A stretch of 64,000 bases of DNA from Zeus faber (Eukaryota > Chordata > Actinopteri > Zeiformes > Zeidae), in assembly GCA_960531495.1 (NCBI GenBank), contig OY482847.1:19378066-19442065 (forward strand). Reading direction: 5' to 3'. Each line of letters opens with the position of its first letter. The first letter of the stretch is position 1. The translations under genes and the position numbers were made by a program. A model generated the notes under the pieces. That model was given only the letters and a program-made list of their open reading frames with translations, had not been told where the DNA came from and did not search any database. Below are positions 50,291 to 62,651 of this stretch, one piece after another.

Positions 50291-51455
50291 TTCTAGTGTC
50301 TCTTCTCTCCAAAACTGTATATTGTGGATTCTGGACAAACAGGAAAATAAGGAGGAAGCTCAGCACGATCCATCCAGCCGTGTTCAGGTAAACACAGCTG
50401 CCTCCGCGTCCCCAAATCACCCTGTCCAGTCTCAACGCTGCTTTGGCTTATTTTGCTGAGATTGCACAAAAACAACAAAAAAATAATGAAAAATACATAT
50501 CCCCCATCCAGGTGGAGAAAGGTTTGCAGGATCGTACAGAAACCACAGAAGCAGCAGTCAGCCCCACTGAGGAAGGCTTTCGCAGTTCAAAGAGGATTTT
50601 GATGACTGATGTGAAAAGTTAAAATTATAATAGGTTGGCATTGGGCCAAATCCAACTTTCCATCGAGGGCTTTGCTTTGAAAAATAGAGGGCACGGCATT
50701 TAAACGTAGAAGGTCTAACAGGGGCGGTAATGAGCCTGCAGTGTTACCGATGATGGCCTGGAGTTGTCGAGGAATTTAGTTCGTTATCATGGCTTCCATT
50801 GTAGCACTTATTTATAACAATGCATCGTCCGACAAAGGGAGTGCGCTCCACATTTACACCTCTCCTAAACATTTTTTATGGCGTTTTAAATTTGCAATTT
50901 CATGATCAATCTGTTTTACACTACTATTGCAGTTTGCGTTTTGATGAAGATATTTCAACACCTTTTTTTTTCGGTCACAGAAGTAATTCATGATCTCAGG
51001 AGCTGCAGCTGCACGTTGTGTAATTCCTGATTGATTGGAGGAGGAAACTATGAAGTCATCATCGTTCATTCTCTGATAATATGTGAGCCCACCTGCAGCC
51101 CAGACAGGGGCCACATTTTGGACCTGATCCGATCATCTGAAAGCACTAATTGTGGCCTCTTGTCTTTAGGAAACATATTTAACCTATTATTAAAATACAT
51201 TGAAAAAAATATATAATAATAATAATAATATATATATAGCTGCAGGCAGCAATACACAGGGTCCAGTTTAGTCATACACGACACGTATTACAGTTCTCCG
51301 GATTCCGTGCAATGTAGCAGGAGTTACAATTTTTCAATTTTTACGACCACTCAGAGACGAACCTTGGATTTATAAAGTATTGGTTCATGATGTTACAGAG
51401 TGACTGTGTTCTCAATGTCACGCCAATGTTCTTCATTGTTCGCTGAGTTTGGAGA

Positions 51456-51900
51456 GTTTGGATGATAACAGATATGAAATGCTCCTATTGTTGTTTGGGA
51501 AAAGAAGGGAAACATTTTGCTTCATTGGCTTCATCTCCAATAATGGTGCAGGGTTGTTCCCTTCTGCTGGTGCTACAGACGCAACTTCATCCAAGTGCTG
51601 CTCTAATACCTACTGTACAATATCTGGTTGGAAACATGTGTCCGCACGCATTTCATGTTGTTATTTCTCAGTTAATGTTTCATCACTATTTTCATCTTCT
51701 GAACCAAAATCTGCATTTTCAATATTATCAATGCACATGGATTCATTATTGTTGTTTGTGGTTTTTGGATCTTCTTTCATTTTGGAAAGTGGATTATTCC
51801 ATTCATTGTTAAATTCGGCATCCTTATACCACTTGTTATGTATTCTCAAATACGCCAATGCCAACTTTCGGCTATATTTTGGCATCTGGAACAATAACAA
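51456..51900 (-). pseudogene. Helitron-like ORF fragment
   Basis: The minus strand gives an acidic stretch (IENADFGSEDENSDE), then DTCFQPDIVQ, LDEVASVAPAEGNNPAPLLE and, after a frameshift, GDEANEAKCFPSFP. The order DTC.QP.DI, then V.S.AP.EGN.P..LL, then ANEAK.FP.LFP is that of the N-terminal region of Helitron Rep-helicase proteins in fish. Stops break it, and no Rep or helicase motif was found nearby. Memory of the family is the only support. Confidence 0.55.
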
Positions 51901-53518
51901 AACAAACTTTGTAATTACTTTACATAACAATAACAATAAATACATTTCATTTTATAAATGTAATAAGTAAATGTTAGTTTTGATTAGTACTTCATTGTGT
52001 TTTTTCTGTTAATAATCTTCAATTGGAAAATTTAGTTGAATAGATTACTTGTCTTCATTGTAATGCAGACAACATTTATGGAACTTTAACATTAATTTGG
52101 CATCAGAATTATTATGGAAGAACTTGTCAATACCTCACACTTAACACTTACACACAGAGATTTTTCTCCAAAGAAATCAAATAAAAACCCTACATCTATT
52201 TAATTTACTCCGTTTCCAGCTGCTGCTGAGCAGATCGCCCACGTTCTCGCGGCCCAGTGTGAAATGGCCCTTGGCCCGGTGTGGTCCACGGCCCAGTTTT
52301 TGGGAACCTCTGCGCTCGCTGAATGACATTTCGTCGGTGAAGGTCGGGTTTATTTCCCACTTTCATCTCTACATCTGTGGAATTACTGAACATTCTGTCC
52401 CTTGTACACAGTAAAACACCGAAGGAGAGGGAGAAGCGTCGGTGCGTCAGTGCGTCGGTGCGTCGGTGCGTCGGTGCGTCGATGTGTCGTGAGTTTCCGC
52501 CGATGCGGACTTTTCACAGTTACCGGAATATTCCTGTCTAATGTGCGTTCACTGTGCAACAAACCCGATGAACTTGTATTGAACCTGCTCATTACATGTG
52601 GATTGATTCACTTACATCTACGGGCTAGACCCCTAATAATACGATTTATAATAATAAATTATGATGAATATTATAATATTCATAATAATAAATATTAAGT
52701 CATAATATTATATAAAATAATTATATGATCTAGCTTAATAAGGTGGTTTTTTTTTAATCTTATTTTTACAAATACTGTCTATGCTGCGTAATTGTTTGGA
52801 CACCAAACACATCTCTCCTCCTAAAATGCCAAACTGGGGTGATGCAAAACAAACCTTAGTTTGTTTTGCAAAACAAATTAGTTATTAAACCTGAGGTATG
52901 ATTGTCCAAACCTTGTGAAACTTCAAAATAGTGAGTAAAGGAATATCACACATACTGTAGGCTCCACGCATAAAGTGGGTGTGGAATTGCTTATTAGTGA
53001 TTTTAGTGATAGTGATTAGTTGCTGTAGATAAGGGGCCCTTTAAATCACATTCCACTTGAGCTACTAAGCGTTCTCCAAAGTTCTAGGTAAAATTATGTC
53101 AGGTTACAGTTCACTGGGAGAAGATTCCAGCTTCAGAAAAATGAGTTTAAAAAGCAGAAAACTCAACATCTCGGTCTGACACAGGATAATTGTTTATTTT
53201 TTGGCTGAATGGGTGTAAAGGGTTGATGCAAAGAACAATATGATATTCCTTTTTGTTCCTGAATAAGTTTTAAAGGCTGAAATAGGAGCACACCTTTGGT
53301 TTGTTCTGGCTTGAAGTTTTGCAGTTTCTGGCTGCTGGTTTTAATGTTACAGAGATGATTTTGTGAAACCAAAATAGACACGGTCCCTCATTGAAATGAA
53401 GGGAACACCGTTGGTATGTGCTGCTTGAGCAGTCAAATCATCTTGAAGAACTAGTGCATGCACGCTCTTCTCCATTCATTAAACCAATATTTATATTATC
53501 AAAATATCAATATTTAAA
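51901..53518. other. Intergenic, nothing recognised except a short tandem repeat
   Basis: AT-rich except 52200-52500. GTGCGTCG-type 8-bp units repeat about six times at 52439-52487. No supported gene. Confidence 0.6.
52439..52487. repeat. 8-bp minisatellite, GTGCGTCG units
   Basis: About six direct units with single-base variants (GTGCGTCA, GTGCGTCG, ATGTGTCG), CpG-rich within an AT-rich neighbourhood. Confidence 0.85.
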
Positions 53519-53564
53519 TTAAAGTGGTAATCCACAAAGTTTATTATAATTAAAGTGGTAATCC
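53519..53564. repeat. Two isolated ends of the TTAA MITE
   Basis: TTAAAGTGGTAATCC occurs at 53519-53533 and again, in the same orientation, at 53550-53564. It is identical to the left end of the complete element at 54878. No matching right end lies nearby, so these look like truncated or deleted copies. Confidence 0.6.
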
Positions 53565-53699
53565 ATAAGTATATTTATTTTTAAATTCCATATTTAATGT
53601 TTTTTCGTTTCTTTTTTCCCATCAAAATGCCCCGATAACTTATTTTTATTGTTCTCTTGTATTACATTTGTGATAGTGGATACAAACTTACTATATACA

Positions 53700-53700
<1 letters not shown>

Positions 53701-53777
<77 letters not shown>
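53701..53777. repeat. (TA)n microsatellite
   Basis: About 77 bp of uninterrupted TA, a perfect self-complementary tract able to extrude a cruciform. Confidence 0.97.
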
Positions 53778-53783
<6 letters not shown>

Positions 53784-54371
53784 TTAGTTGCCTTTACAGT
53801 TTTTTTTATTAATTAAGCAATTTGTTAATTCATTGTTATCATTGTTATTAATATGTGCTGTCAGCATGCTAGACATACAACAGTATTTGTATGGCATTGC
53901 ATAGAGGACAGAGTTAGTCTGAAAGTGGAGTTCAAGTTCTCAAACTGCAATGCAACTCTTTATTAATTCTTAAATCATCAAGAACTGCTGCAATAACTCT
54001 GTCATGTGGATGACGTGCAGGATGACAAGAGCACAGTTTTTGTTACACAGAACCACCACCAAGCCCCCTCTTTGGAGAACTATTTTACCAGGTTTTGGTC
54101 TATAAACAACTAATCATCATCAATTACTACTCCAAGCGGGGAAGAATCACCACGGGTGAGACAAATTAACATAGAAACAAACGACATATACATGGAAAAA
54201 CATAAACATCCTACAACAACATGTATCAAAAAACAGAGTCAATTATGTCCAGGGAAACTGGAACAGCAGCTGGTCACGTGGCCTCTTCCTGTCATAGTTA
54301 TGGCAGTAAATGAAGGAGGAAAGGAGAGGAATGCAACCAGGAGGGTGTTCAAAGCAGGTGCTGGTGGTGGT

Positions 54372-54674
<303 letters not shown>

Positions 54675-54877
54675 TTTCAAGAGGCAACCCCAAGCGCCCA
54701 TCCACGTAGCCGGGTGTGCTCAGCGCAGGGCACCCGGACGTCAACCCCTCCCCGCCCGATGCCAGCAGGTCTTCAGAAACGATCTTTCTTTTTAAAGAAA
54801 TCCTTGATTGTAGTACAAAAATGTCAAGATACCTTGCTAAATTACTGAGAATGGCAAATCTCTGCATTCCTGTTTTA

Positions 54878-54996
54878 TTAAAGTGGTAATCCGAAAGATT
54901 TGGTCAAAAGATCCCATATTTGATTGGATCGATGGTATTCTGGGACTTGCAGTGGAATCTACCCAACATAGAGGATCTAATGGAATACCACTTTAA
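54878..54996. mobile_element. TTAA-flanked MITE, 119 bp
   Basis: Inverted termini TTAAAGTGGTAATCC (left) and TTAAAGTGGTATTCC (complement of the right end), 14 of 15 identical, with TTAA at each edge. The size, lack of coding sequence and TTAA edges suggest a piggyBac-type target. The termini do not start with the usual CCC, so the superfamily is uncertain. Confidence 0.65.
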
Positions 54997-55175
54997 ACAA
55001 CATGAAATACAAATTATAGTTAAGAGTGCTCACTACAACTTGTGTTGGTAAGATACTCGCATAACAAAGAAACAAATAGCAAACAAATAAAGGGATCACT
55101 CTAAATGGTCACCGTCATTCTAAATGTTTACCATAGATATTCACCATCACTCAAAATCTTTACAACTGAGTGCTG

Positions 55176-55640
55176 GAATTGTCGCGAATCCTCCCTGTTC
55201 TCCCAGTATTTGTATTTGTTTTCATGTTTTATTTACTTCTAGTCATTTCCTCATGCCATGTCACTAACCAACATGTCATTTCGGATCTGCCCACTCCCTT
55301 TTGCTTTGCTGCCACTCCCTTCCCTTCACCTGGTTTCCAGTATGAATACCAGTCCACTTCCCTTTGTTCTCTGCCAGATTGTCTCTTGCATTATGCTGGG
55401 CTTTGCTGCTCCACAACCTGTTTCCTGTACCTGCCGTCCGAACCTCTGCCTCTTTTCCTGGACTCTGATTCTCTGCCAGATAAGTTTGCCTTCTCTGACT
55501 GATCTCCTGGTTTCAACCCCTGCCTGTTTTTTTTTTTTGTTTGTTTTTGGAATAAACCTTGTGGACCTTGACTTCTTACCCGATTGTTTTAGTTGTCGTG
55601 CTTATGGGTTCACATCCGTTCTGAGTCGGTGAGCGTAATA
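55176..55640 (+). repeat. Second copy of the gypsy LTR, probable solo LTR
   Basis: Begins TGTCGCGAATCCTCCCTGTT, aligning with the LTR at 49243-48995. It shows the typical fish gypsy LTR layout: pyrimidine-rich body, CTGCC-rich middle, then GGAATAAACC (polyadenylation signal) at about 55549 and a short R/U5-like end near 55640. No gag-pol follows, so it is probably a solo LTR or LTR fragment, oppositely oriented to the element at 45-49 kb. Confidence 0.65.
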
Positions 55641-57100
55641 GGAATAGCTTTCTATCAGGCAGCCAGTCAGAAGGCCAGGGGTTGTGGTGGAAATCCCCTG
55701 GTAAGAAGAGCTGGAGCAGCCTGGCGGTGCTGAACCCGGTTCAGCAGTGTTTGGTTCTGTCCCACCGCCTGTTTCTTGTGTTTCCAGCCGCCAGCGCAGA
55801 GCCGTTACATCAGCAAACCCACTCGATACCCACTCGGTTTATGTGGATTTCAGTCTTCTGGCTCAAAACCGTCGACCATCCCGTTTTATTTTTTCTCTCT
55901 TTACATCTTCACGCTCGTCTTATTTTCTCCGCCTGCTCCTCATCGCTCTGTCATTCTTTCCGAGGGTCTGCAAGGACGGCAATTATCCCCCGCCACCGAC
56001 TCTGAGATGTTTACTGTTGTTATTGTGGGCTGCGGGGATGTGCCCATACTATCCCCATGATTAGAAAATTGGGCCGACCGCAATTTTGCTCTTTCATTTG
56101 TATCTGAGAAGTTATAAAAAGGCGCCTCGTAGGTTTTTCGGTAATTTGTCGTAAATGCCGTTTCAAATGTTATTTTTGGTTGCGACTAATAGAAAAATAC
56201 AAGGTTGAGAGGTTTCCACGTTACTAATAACATGTTGCTGAAAAAAGGCTTTCAAGTCGGAGATTTGTGTCCGATTTGAATAATTTCCCACCCGGTGAAT
56301 GACAACGGTAACGGTTTAAATCACGTCGTCTTGGTGACGTGTCACATATTTTAGACTGCATGTTCCACCCGGACACATTCTCATGAGTTTACGTTTTTGA
56401 ATAGAGCCTAAAACAAAGTCTGGCAGCTACCAGTCCTTTTCAAACATTATGCAATTGTAAAGTTTCACGCCAGCACCATCACAGGCCAAGACACTTGGAA
56501 TTGTTTGGCAGCAACTGAGTCCAAACCCTCAAAATTGGCAACCGGCCTGCGCTGTGAAGAGGAGAACTGATAAGAGGGCTGTGTGTGTGTGTATACTGTG
56601 GCAAAGCAGAACGGGGACACACACACATACACACACACGCACGCACACACACACACACACACCATCACCACCAGCACCAGCACCTTAACATCCGGACCAA
56701 GACACACTCTTCACTCCACCTCTCACCGAGGCCAAAACAGTGCGGTGGTTGCCCGACATTTGACTGCGAAAAGAGAGAAATCTTTGCTTTGATTCATGAT
56801 GCGTCCTGAGATAATCCGTGGCCCACAGGCCGTCTGCCGGGCTCTGTGAAGATAGGATCTGTGGCTCTGAGCCGCCCGCCATCAGCATGCCGAGGAGGAT
56901 ATTGACTGTTGAGAGGGCGCGCACACTTCGGCACGCGTCGCTGCCTTCTCCCTCTACCGGGTCCGACGGATCAATCCGGGGAAGGAAAGCGGACCCACCG
57001 CAGCACAGATGCTCTCTTGGAACTCCAAACTGATACTGGAGGAGCACGGCGGCCGTAAATAAGCAGCGTTACAAAGCTGCTTCAGTCTGAATTAATACAG
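55641..57100. other. Intergenic, no gene supported
   Basis: Open frames at 55682-56064 exist in three registers with no recognisable domain, which argues for composition rather than coding. A short CA tract lies at 56620-56663. Confidence 0.6.
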
Positions 57101-57152
57101 GTGCGTGTGTGTGTGTGTGTGTGTGCGCGTGTGCGTGGGTGTGTGTGTGTGT

Positions 57153-57206
<54 letters not shown>

Positions 57207-57288
57207 GTGTGTGTGTGTGTGTGTGCGCGTGTGTGTGTGTGTGTGTGGTTGAGAGAGTGAGTGAGTGAGTGAGTGAGTGAGTGAGTGG
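57101..57288. repeat. GT tract followed by (GTGA)n
   Basis: About 147 bp of GT with scattered GC and TC variants, then about nine GAGT units (57251-57288). The frequent interruptions suggest an older tract than the clean one at 28683. Confidence 0.95.
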
Positions 57289-58468
57289 CTGCTCAAAGAC
57301 AAAAAGTCCTTCCCTGCTCCTCAGAGTGAACTTTCCTTTCCTAATCTCTTCCACAAAACACACCATATTAGTCATCCCTTTCTACACAAAATTGAAAAAA
57401 AAAAGTTGAAATATAAAACAAAATTTAAGCATTTTCCCATTCTGGGGGGAACAAAAAAAAATAAATCAAGATTTATCGCTGGAAGCACAGGACAACCAGC
57501 GGGAAAACTATGGTCTATCCATTGCAAATTATTTGCTTAATGTATGAGAGTCTTTCTTTCTTCTACTTAATGAATGAGTGAATGCGTGAGGGCTTGACTC
57601 TGACTCAATTATTTATTTGTGAATTTTTAAAGTTTGTTCCTGAGACATTCATTCTTTAAAAAAAAAAATGGATGTTTTGCCTGCTTGTGAGTGCTGTAGT
57701 GGCCTGTTTGTTGCTTTTACCGTTTTTCTCCTTTAATGTAATGTATTCACACCAAGCCCTACATAGTTAAAAACACCTCTCCACTTTAAAAAGGTTGCAA
57801 AATGTCGTTTTGAGGCCTACAAGAGCTTAATTTAATACATGTGATTTTTAGAGAGGCCTTTTCTCTTTCTGGATCAAACACAGATTTGTGTAAACAGAGC
57901 AATAAATCTGTTTACAGAAGGCCCGCCCAAAGTCTTCCAGCTGGGCTCATGTGTCCTTCTACAAGTGGAAATAGTGAATAAATTTCACTCAGCACCCCTC
58001 CCTCTCTCTCATACTAAAGACAAATAACGATATTTAGACTCACACCTCACACAAAAGTGTAAGACGCAGTACTTTGAATAAATCATTGTACTTGACGAAT
58101 TCCATTTTAGGGGACTAATGACTTTATTTTCATATAAGCAATGCAATTAAAGTTGTTCTGATCATGACATTTTAGTTAATGAGTAATTGTCATACAGATC
58201 ATTTGGATTAACAATTTTATGTACTTTTTATTTTATGCCACTATCTTAGTGTAAATCTTTGATGGTGTAGTAGTACAAACACGTCATGAAGAACAGCCGT
58301 AAATTGGCATTGGATATTGGAATATAAAGATTGGGATAGACCGTTCATTTTCCTCAACTCAACTGATGGAAACTCGGCAAATGGGCAGTTTCTATAGTTT
58401 CTTTCACAAAATTCCCCTTGAGTTTGGATGAAAACGTATACATATGGAAACTAATGATTGAGCAAAAT

Positions 58469-58501
<33 letters not shown>

Positions 58502-59990
58502 TATTATTATTATTATTATTATTATTTGGACAGCTCTAAATACACGCAATAGGCACAACCAAGGTTAGGGTATTAAGCATACGTCACGGATCCTCATTTA
58601 AAATAACTACTTTATTACTCTTGACCTCAGAAGAATAATGAATGAAAGAATTTTGCCTTTATCTTTTATTCATAGTTCTACTTAGTATTACTACTAAGGA
58701 GTATTAGTATTAGATGCATTATATGACCCATTAAATAAATAAATAAATGTATTATATGAAGTATTGGTTATGTATTATATTAGGCATTGGATATGTATTA
58801 TATTAAGGATTACATGTACGTATGTATTATATGAAGTATTGGCTATGTATTATATATACATAATGTATATATTGTACATCGGTACTTCTTCCACCAGTGC
58901 ATGTGCACGTGTCTCTACAGCAGCTGCTCACTTCCTGTTACAGCTAAGCTGAAAGACTCGACTTTTTGTTTTTGGCAGAACACGAGCGTCATATTCAGTT
59001 AAAGGTGACATTTAAACTATTTCTCTTGGCGTTTATAAGTTTGGGACATGTGTGAGGGGGGGGGGGGGGTAGAAGTGACTTGGAAAGGAGTAGAAATACC
59101 AGAGATCTGGAGACAAGCTGAGGTGATGGGAGGAGGAGGCTCTGCAAAAAAAAAAAAAAAAAGAAAGATTGGATGTTCTCTTGAAATGCGTCACAAGTCC
59201 AAGCACCGCACTCAACCAACTCTCTTTATTTATTCACACTTCGCTCATTTCTGATCATTTCCGATGTTCCCTGGATAAGTTCTTTGTGTTTTTAAGTACA
59301 ATGGTCCGCTCTGTGCTCTGGGAGCCTCACGTCCACTATTATTATTGTGATGTTTCCGTTTCCAGTGAGAGGTATGAGGGTCTGCGGGGATCCAAGCACC
59401 GGCCCACCGACACACTTGCCGTGTAAATGAAATGTGAACTGTGGAAAGGCTCGAGCCGTGCGTACAGTAGGGAATGGGCTCATATGCGTCCAATTACAAT
59501 GTGCCACTTAGCGACCAGAGATTTAAGGTTACTTTATTACATAATGTCATATTATATAACGCCTGACATGCGATTCCACCATTGGTCGCAGAATGGTCTC
59601 TCGTGTTGCTGCTCTTTGATAGGAAGATAACACGGCGTCGTGAGAGCCTCTGTGCATGCGGATGTGGACCTTTTTGTTTTTCCTAAATTAAAAGAAAAGA
59701 TGACGGAACAGAGAACACGTTGCTTAGATTATGGACGCTGCTGTGGATACATTCTCCGGCACTCTGAGAGGAAGAAAGGGTATATATAGCATGCTCTATT
59801 TGTGTATGGATCTGGTATTTTTGAGTGTGAAAATAAACACGTGTGCAATCTACAGCCACAATAATTGAAGACAAGGATGTATAATTTTGAGATAAACCAG
59901 ACCCCAATATACTGGCCAACACCATCAAAACCAAATATTTCAAACCGAAGTGGAGGAGGCAGTACGGGGGTTAAAAATAGGTTAATCACC
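57289..59990. other. Intergenic, no gene seen
   Basis: AT-rich. Contains the AAT/ATT palindrome (listed separately), TATTATATGAAGTATTGG-type short repeats at 58750-58860, and homopolymer runs at 59057-59069 (G) and 59145-59162 (A). Confidence 0.65.
58470..58526. repeat. (AAT)n/(ATT)n perfect inverted repeat
   Basis: About 31 bp of AAT units abut about 26 bp of ATT units with no spacer at 58500/58501, making a perfect palindrome capable of forming a hairpin. Confidence 0.95.
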
Positions 59991-60001
59991 AGACAATAAC
60001 A

Positions 60002-60910
60002 TCATACAAGTCATTCCAGCACTTGTATAAAGATTCAAGCACTGCAGTTATCGTCGAAAACAGCCAGGGTGAACTTTTCAAGACCGGCGTCGGAGTTCGT
60101 CGAGGGTGTCTCCTCTCCCCGGACTTCCATACCTCCGTATCCATTGGAGGAAGACCTGTACGCAGCCTCCGTTTCCCTGACGACATTGGAAACAGATGGA
60201 ATAGAACTCCAGGAACTTAGCACTTAGGACATTCTAGTCAACAGCCACAGTCAACAAACACAGTCAACATCAAGATGAATGGGCAGAAACTGGGAGAGGC
60301 GAAGGAACTCAAATACCTCGGGTCCTTCGTGAGTAATGACGGCGGCTCTACAAAAGAAATCAAAGCGGGAATTGGCATCGCAACCTCGGCCATGACAAGG
60401 CTAAGCCGCATCTGGAGAAGCGATACCGTCGGCTTCCCTGGGAAGATCAGGCCCGACGAGTCACCGGTCGTCTCCACTCTTGTTTATGGATGTGAGAGTT
60501 GGACGCTCGGCAATCTCAAGACTTCTGACGACGATGCCTCTGGCGACAACGGCCAAGATTTCTGGGGTTCCGGCGTAGCCAGGGCCAAGAATGGAGTTGG
60601 AGAAGAGACGACGTCCGCGACTGGCCGACGGGTTGCGCCCTTTTGCTGTCCACGCAGACTGTGAACAATGACGGGCGTGCGGAGAGCCGCCGCGTTCTAA
60701 GACTGGACACTCGCAGCAGATGCAAAAATACAAGTGCGACCGATGGATGCTCCACATCTCGCACGTGGAACGTAGGACAACGATATATGTAAGACAGCTA
60801 ATCACCACCCGTGCTGCAGAACAGGAGAGGCGAAAGAGGCGGACGCAGAAAATCCTGGCCGGACAACGTCAAGGAATGGAGCTTCTCCACCCCACGGGCC
60901 CCGAGGTAGA
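60002..60910 (+). pseudogene. LINE reverse-transcriptase C-terminal fragment
   Basis: Plus-strand pieces in order: FQHLYKDSSTAVIVENSQGE, VGVRRGCLLSP, GRPVRSLRFPDDI (the F-A-D-D palm box, here F-P-D-D), LGEAKELKYLGSFVSNDGG, IATSAMTRLSRIW, LVYGCESWTL, and finally RKSWPDNVKEW in another frame at about 60855-60880. This is the palm-to-C-terminus order of a non-LTR retrotransposon ORF2. Frameshifts, the Pro in the catalytic box and a missing segment after the F-P-D-D box show that it is dead. A GA-rich run follows. It differs from the fragment at 44943, which covers an earlier part of the protein. Confidence 0.8.
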
Positions 60911-60915
60911 AAGAG

Positions 60916-61012
60916 GTGGGGAAAGAGAGAGAGAGGTAGAGAGAGATAGAGAGAGAGAGAGAGAGAGGTAGAGAGAGAGAGGTAGAGGTAGAGAGAGGTA
61001 GAGAGAGAGTTT
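60916..61012. repeat. GAGA/GGTAGA purine repeat
   Basis: About 95 bp of GA units with interspersed GGTAGA, directly after the LINE fragment. Confidence 0.9.
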
Positions 61013-61864
61013 CTTAATGCAGGAAACCCCTTCTCTTCCAGCTCTGAGTCATAGAAAACCCTGCGGCGCTTCATCCCTCAGTGGGCGTCCACATGGCTGT
61101 TCATTTCTTCAGCTCTGTAGGAAGCCCACCACCGACAGAGGCAGTTAGAGCTGGATGATACGTCGATATAATATTCATCACGATGCCATTTTCTGAACTT
61201 CAGACTGTTCTTACTCAATGCCTCCACCTGCTTGGTCATAATGTCCACATAACCAATGACTGTTTCTCAAATATTTATTGTCTGTAAATATCAAATGTTA
61301 ATTGTAAATGTTGAGTTATTAGGTCAAAACTATTGTGATATTTATTTATTTTGTGATACACAACCCTGCCACAGCTGCACTTCCAAAGGCCCTGGATGGC
61401 ACTGTGGCTTCACCGACACATATTTCAACAGATCCCCCCGGGGCTCCCGTGTGAGCGGCGGTCTATCATTTACCTCAAATCAATATCCTCCGTCCGGATC
61501 TGTCAGACATGATTTGGATTTACTCCACCATCTCCACCTAAACAACTGGAATGTGATCGTGCTCTGACCAGATCCTAATTTGGACCTTGCTCTGGGGGTG
61601 TGCTTCCTGAGAGAAAGCAGACAGGGCCAGTTTATAAACAGACCTCTGGCGCCCCCTGCTGACTGATTTCCTGCATAGTTTAAAAAAATAAAAATAAAAA
61701 GTAGAAACAACTTTACTGAACCCTTGTCTCCGCTGCCAGGTTCGCAATGACGTTAGATTAAAAACCGACATTTATATGATTTTTTTTCTTTTTTTCGCAA
61801 ATTATTATTATTTTTTAATTCAGACACCATCAATAACATGACCCGTACCACATTAACTACCTAA
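61013..61864. other. Intergenic, nothing recognised
   Basis: No supported gene between the LINE fragment and the inferred 3' end of the HNF4 gene. Confidence 0.6.
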
Positions 61865-62171
61865 AATTTGATCTAGCTCTTTATTCACATTTAAAATGAC
61901 AATCACAACAGAATGTATATGAATATAATGCAATTCTAATTGTGCTCTCATTATGAAGATGATCTATGCATTCATTAGTTCATCTGTACATCCACTACAT
62001 TGACTTTTAACATCCAAACACACAAAACAAGGTGATCCAAACGTATAACGTATTTACAGTTTAATGTAACGGTTGCTAAATCCACAGGTCTGGATGTGTT
62101 TTGTTGCTGTTGTCGCTGAATGCTTGCTCTGTGCACCCGACGCAGCGCTGTGGTCGCTTGGATGGTTTCTC
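61865..62171 (-). other. Inferred 3'UTR of the distal HNF4 terminal exon
   Basis: Sequence between the TGA of the distal candidate exon and the minus-strand AATAAA at 61885-61880. Depends on that exon being real. Confidence 0.35.
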
Positions 62172-62275
62172 TCAGAGGCAGGTGGGTAGGCCTACAGGTG
62201 CCGCTGGCATGTAGTGGACGGGGACTGTGGTCAGCTTGGCACCGGTGCCAGTCTGCGTGGGCACCAGAGAAGCCT
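62172..62275 (-). CDS. Candidate alternative terminal exon of the HNF4 gene
   Basis: The acceptor CTTCCAG (minus strand) is followed by 104 nt that continue in exactly the phase left by the exon ending at 62934: G|AG, then ASLVPTQTGTGAKLTTVPVHYMPAAPVGLPTCL and TGA. A minus-strand AATAAA at 61885-61880 lies about 290 nt further on, giving a complete 3' terminal exon. The peptide's VPVHYMPAAP loosely parallels ILPVPVPACQ in the proximal exon and the start of the HNF4 F domain. No transcript evidence. It could be the main exon, an alternative, or chance. Confidence 0.45.
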
Positions 62276-62651
62276 CTGGAAGATCTATTGGAGACAGATG
62301 TTAGCACTGGCTCCAGGTCCGACTCATTCAATGCATTCAATTAGATTAGTCAAAAGGAAGAAAATCGAGCGAGTAAGCAACATCGGCGCGTGAGTCATTT
62401 TTTTTTTTTCAACATTTTTTCATATTGAAGAGATTATATTTATTTTAGGGTTGGGCAGACATCAACATAAGGTCAAGATTAACTCAAATTGAGAGAGACT
62501 GGGTTAGAATGAGTCTAATAAGACTATTATTAACTCAGCATCTCTAGAAGCCACATAGTTTATTAATGAGTAGGACGCAGATGTTCCTCATGTGTTGCAA
62601 TAACATTTCGCACTTTGTAACTCAAATAAAGATGCAAGGTAGTTTATTATT

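Noticed and set aside
50854-51284. Minus-strand frames of 86 and 72 aa near the Helitron-like fragment
   Set aside because: No similarity I recognise, and the second is driven by an ATA repeat. A link to the Helitron-like fragment cannot be supported.
51449-51970. 173-aa plus-strand open frame
   Set aside because: It is the antisense shadow of the Helitron-like minus-strand fragment. Its own sequence has no recognisable domain.
55682-56064. Overlapping frames of about 100 aa in three registers
   Set aside because: All three frames open at once points to base composition rather than coding. No known motif was seen.
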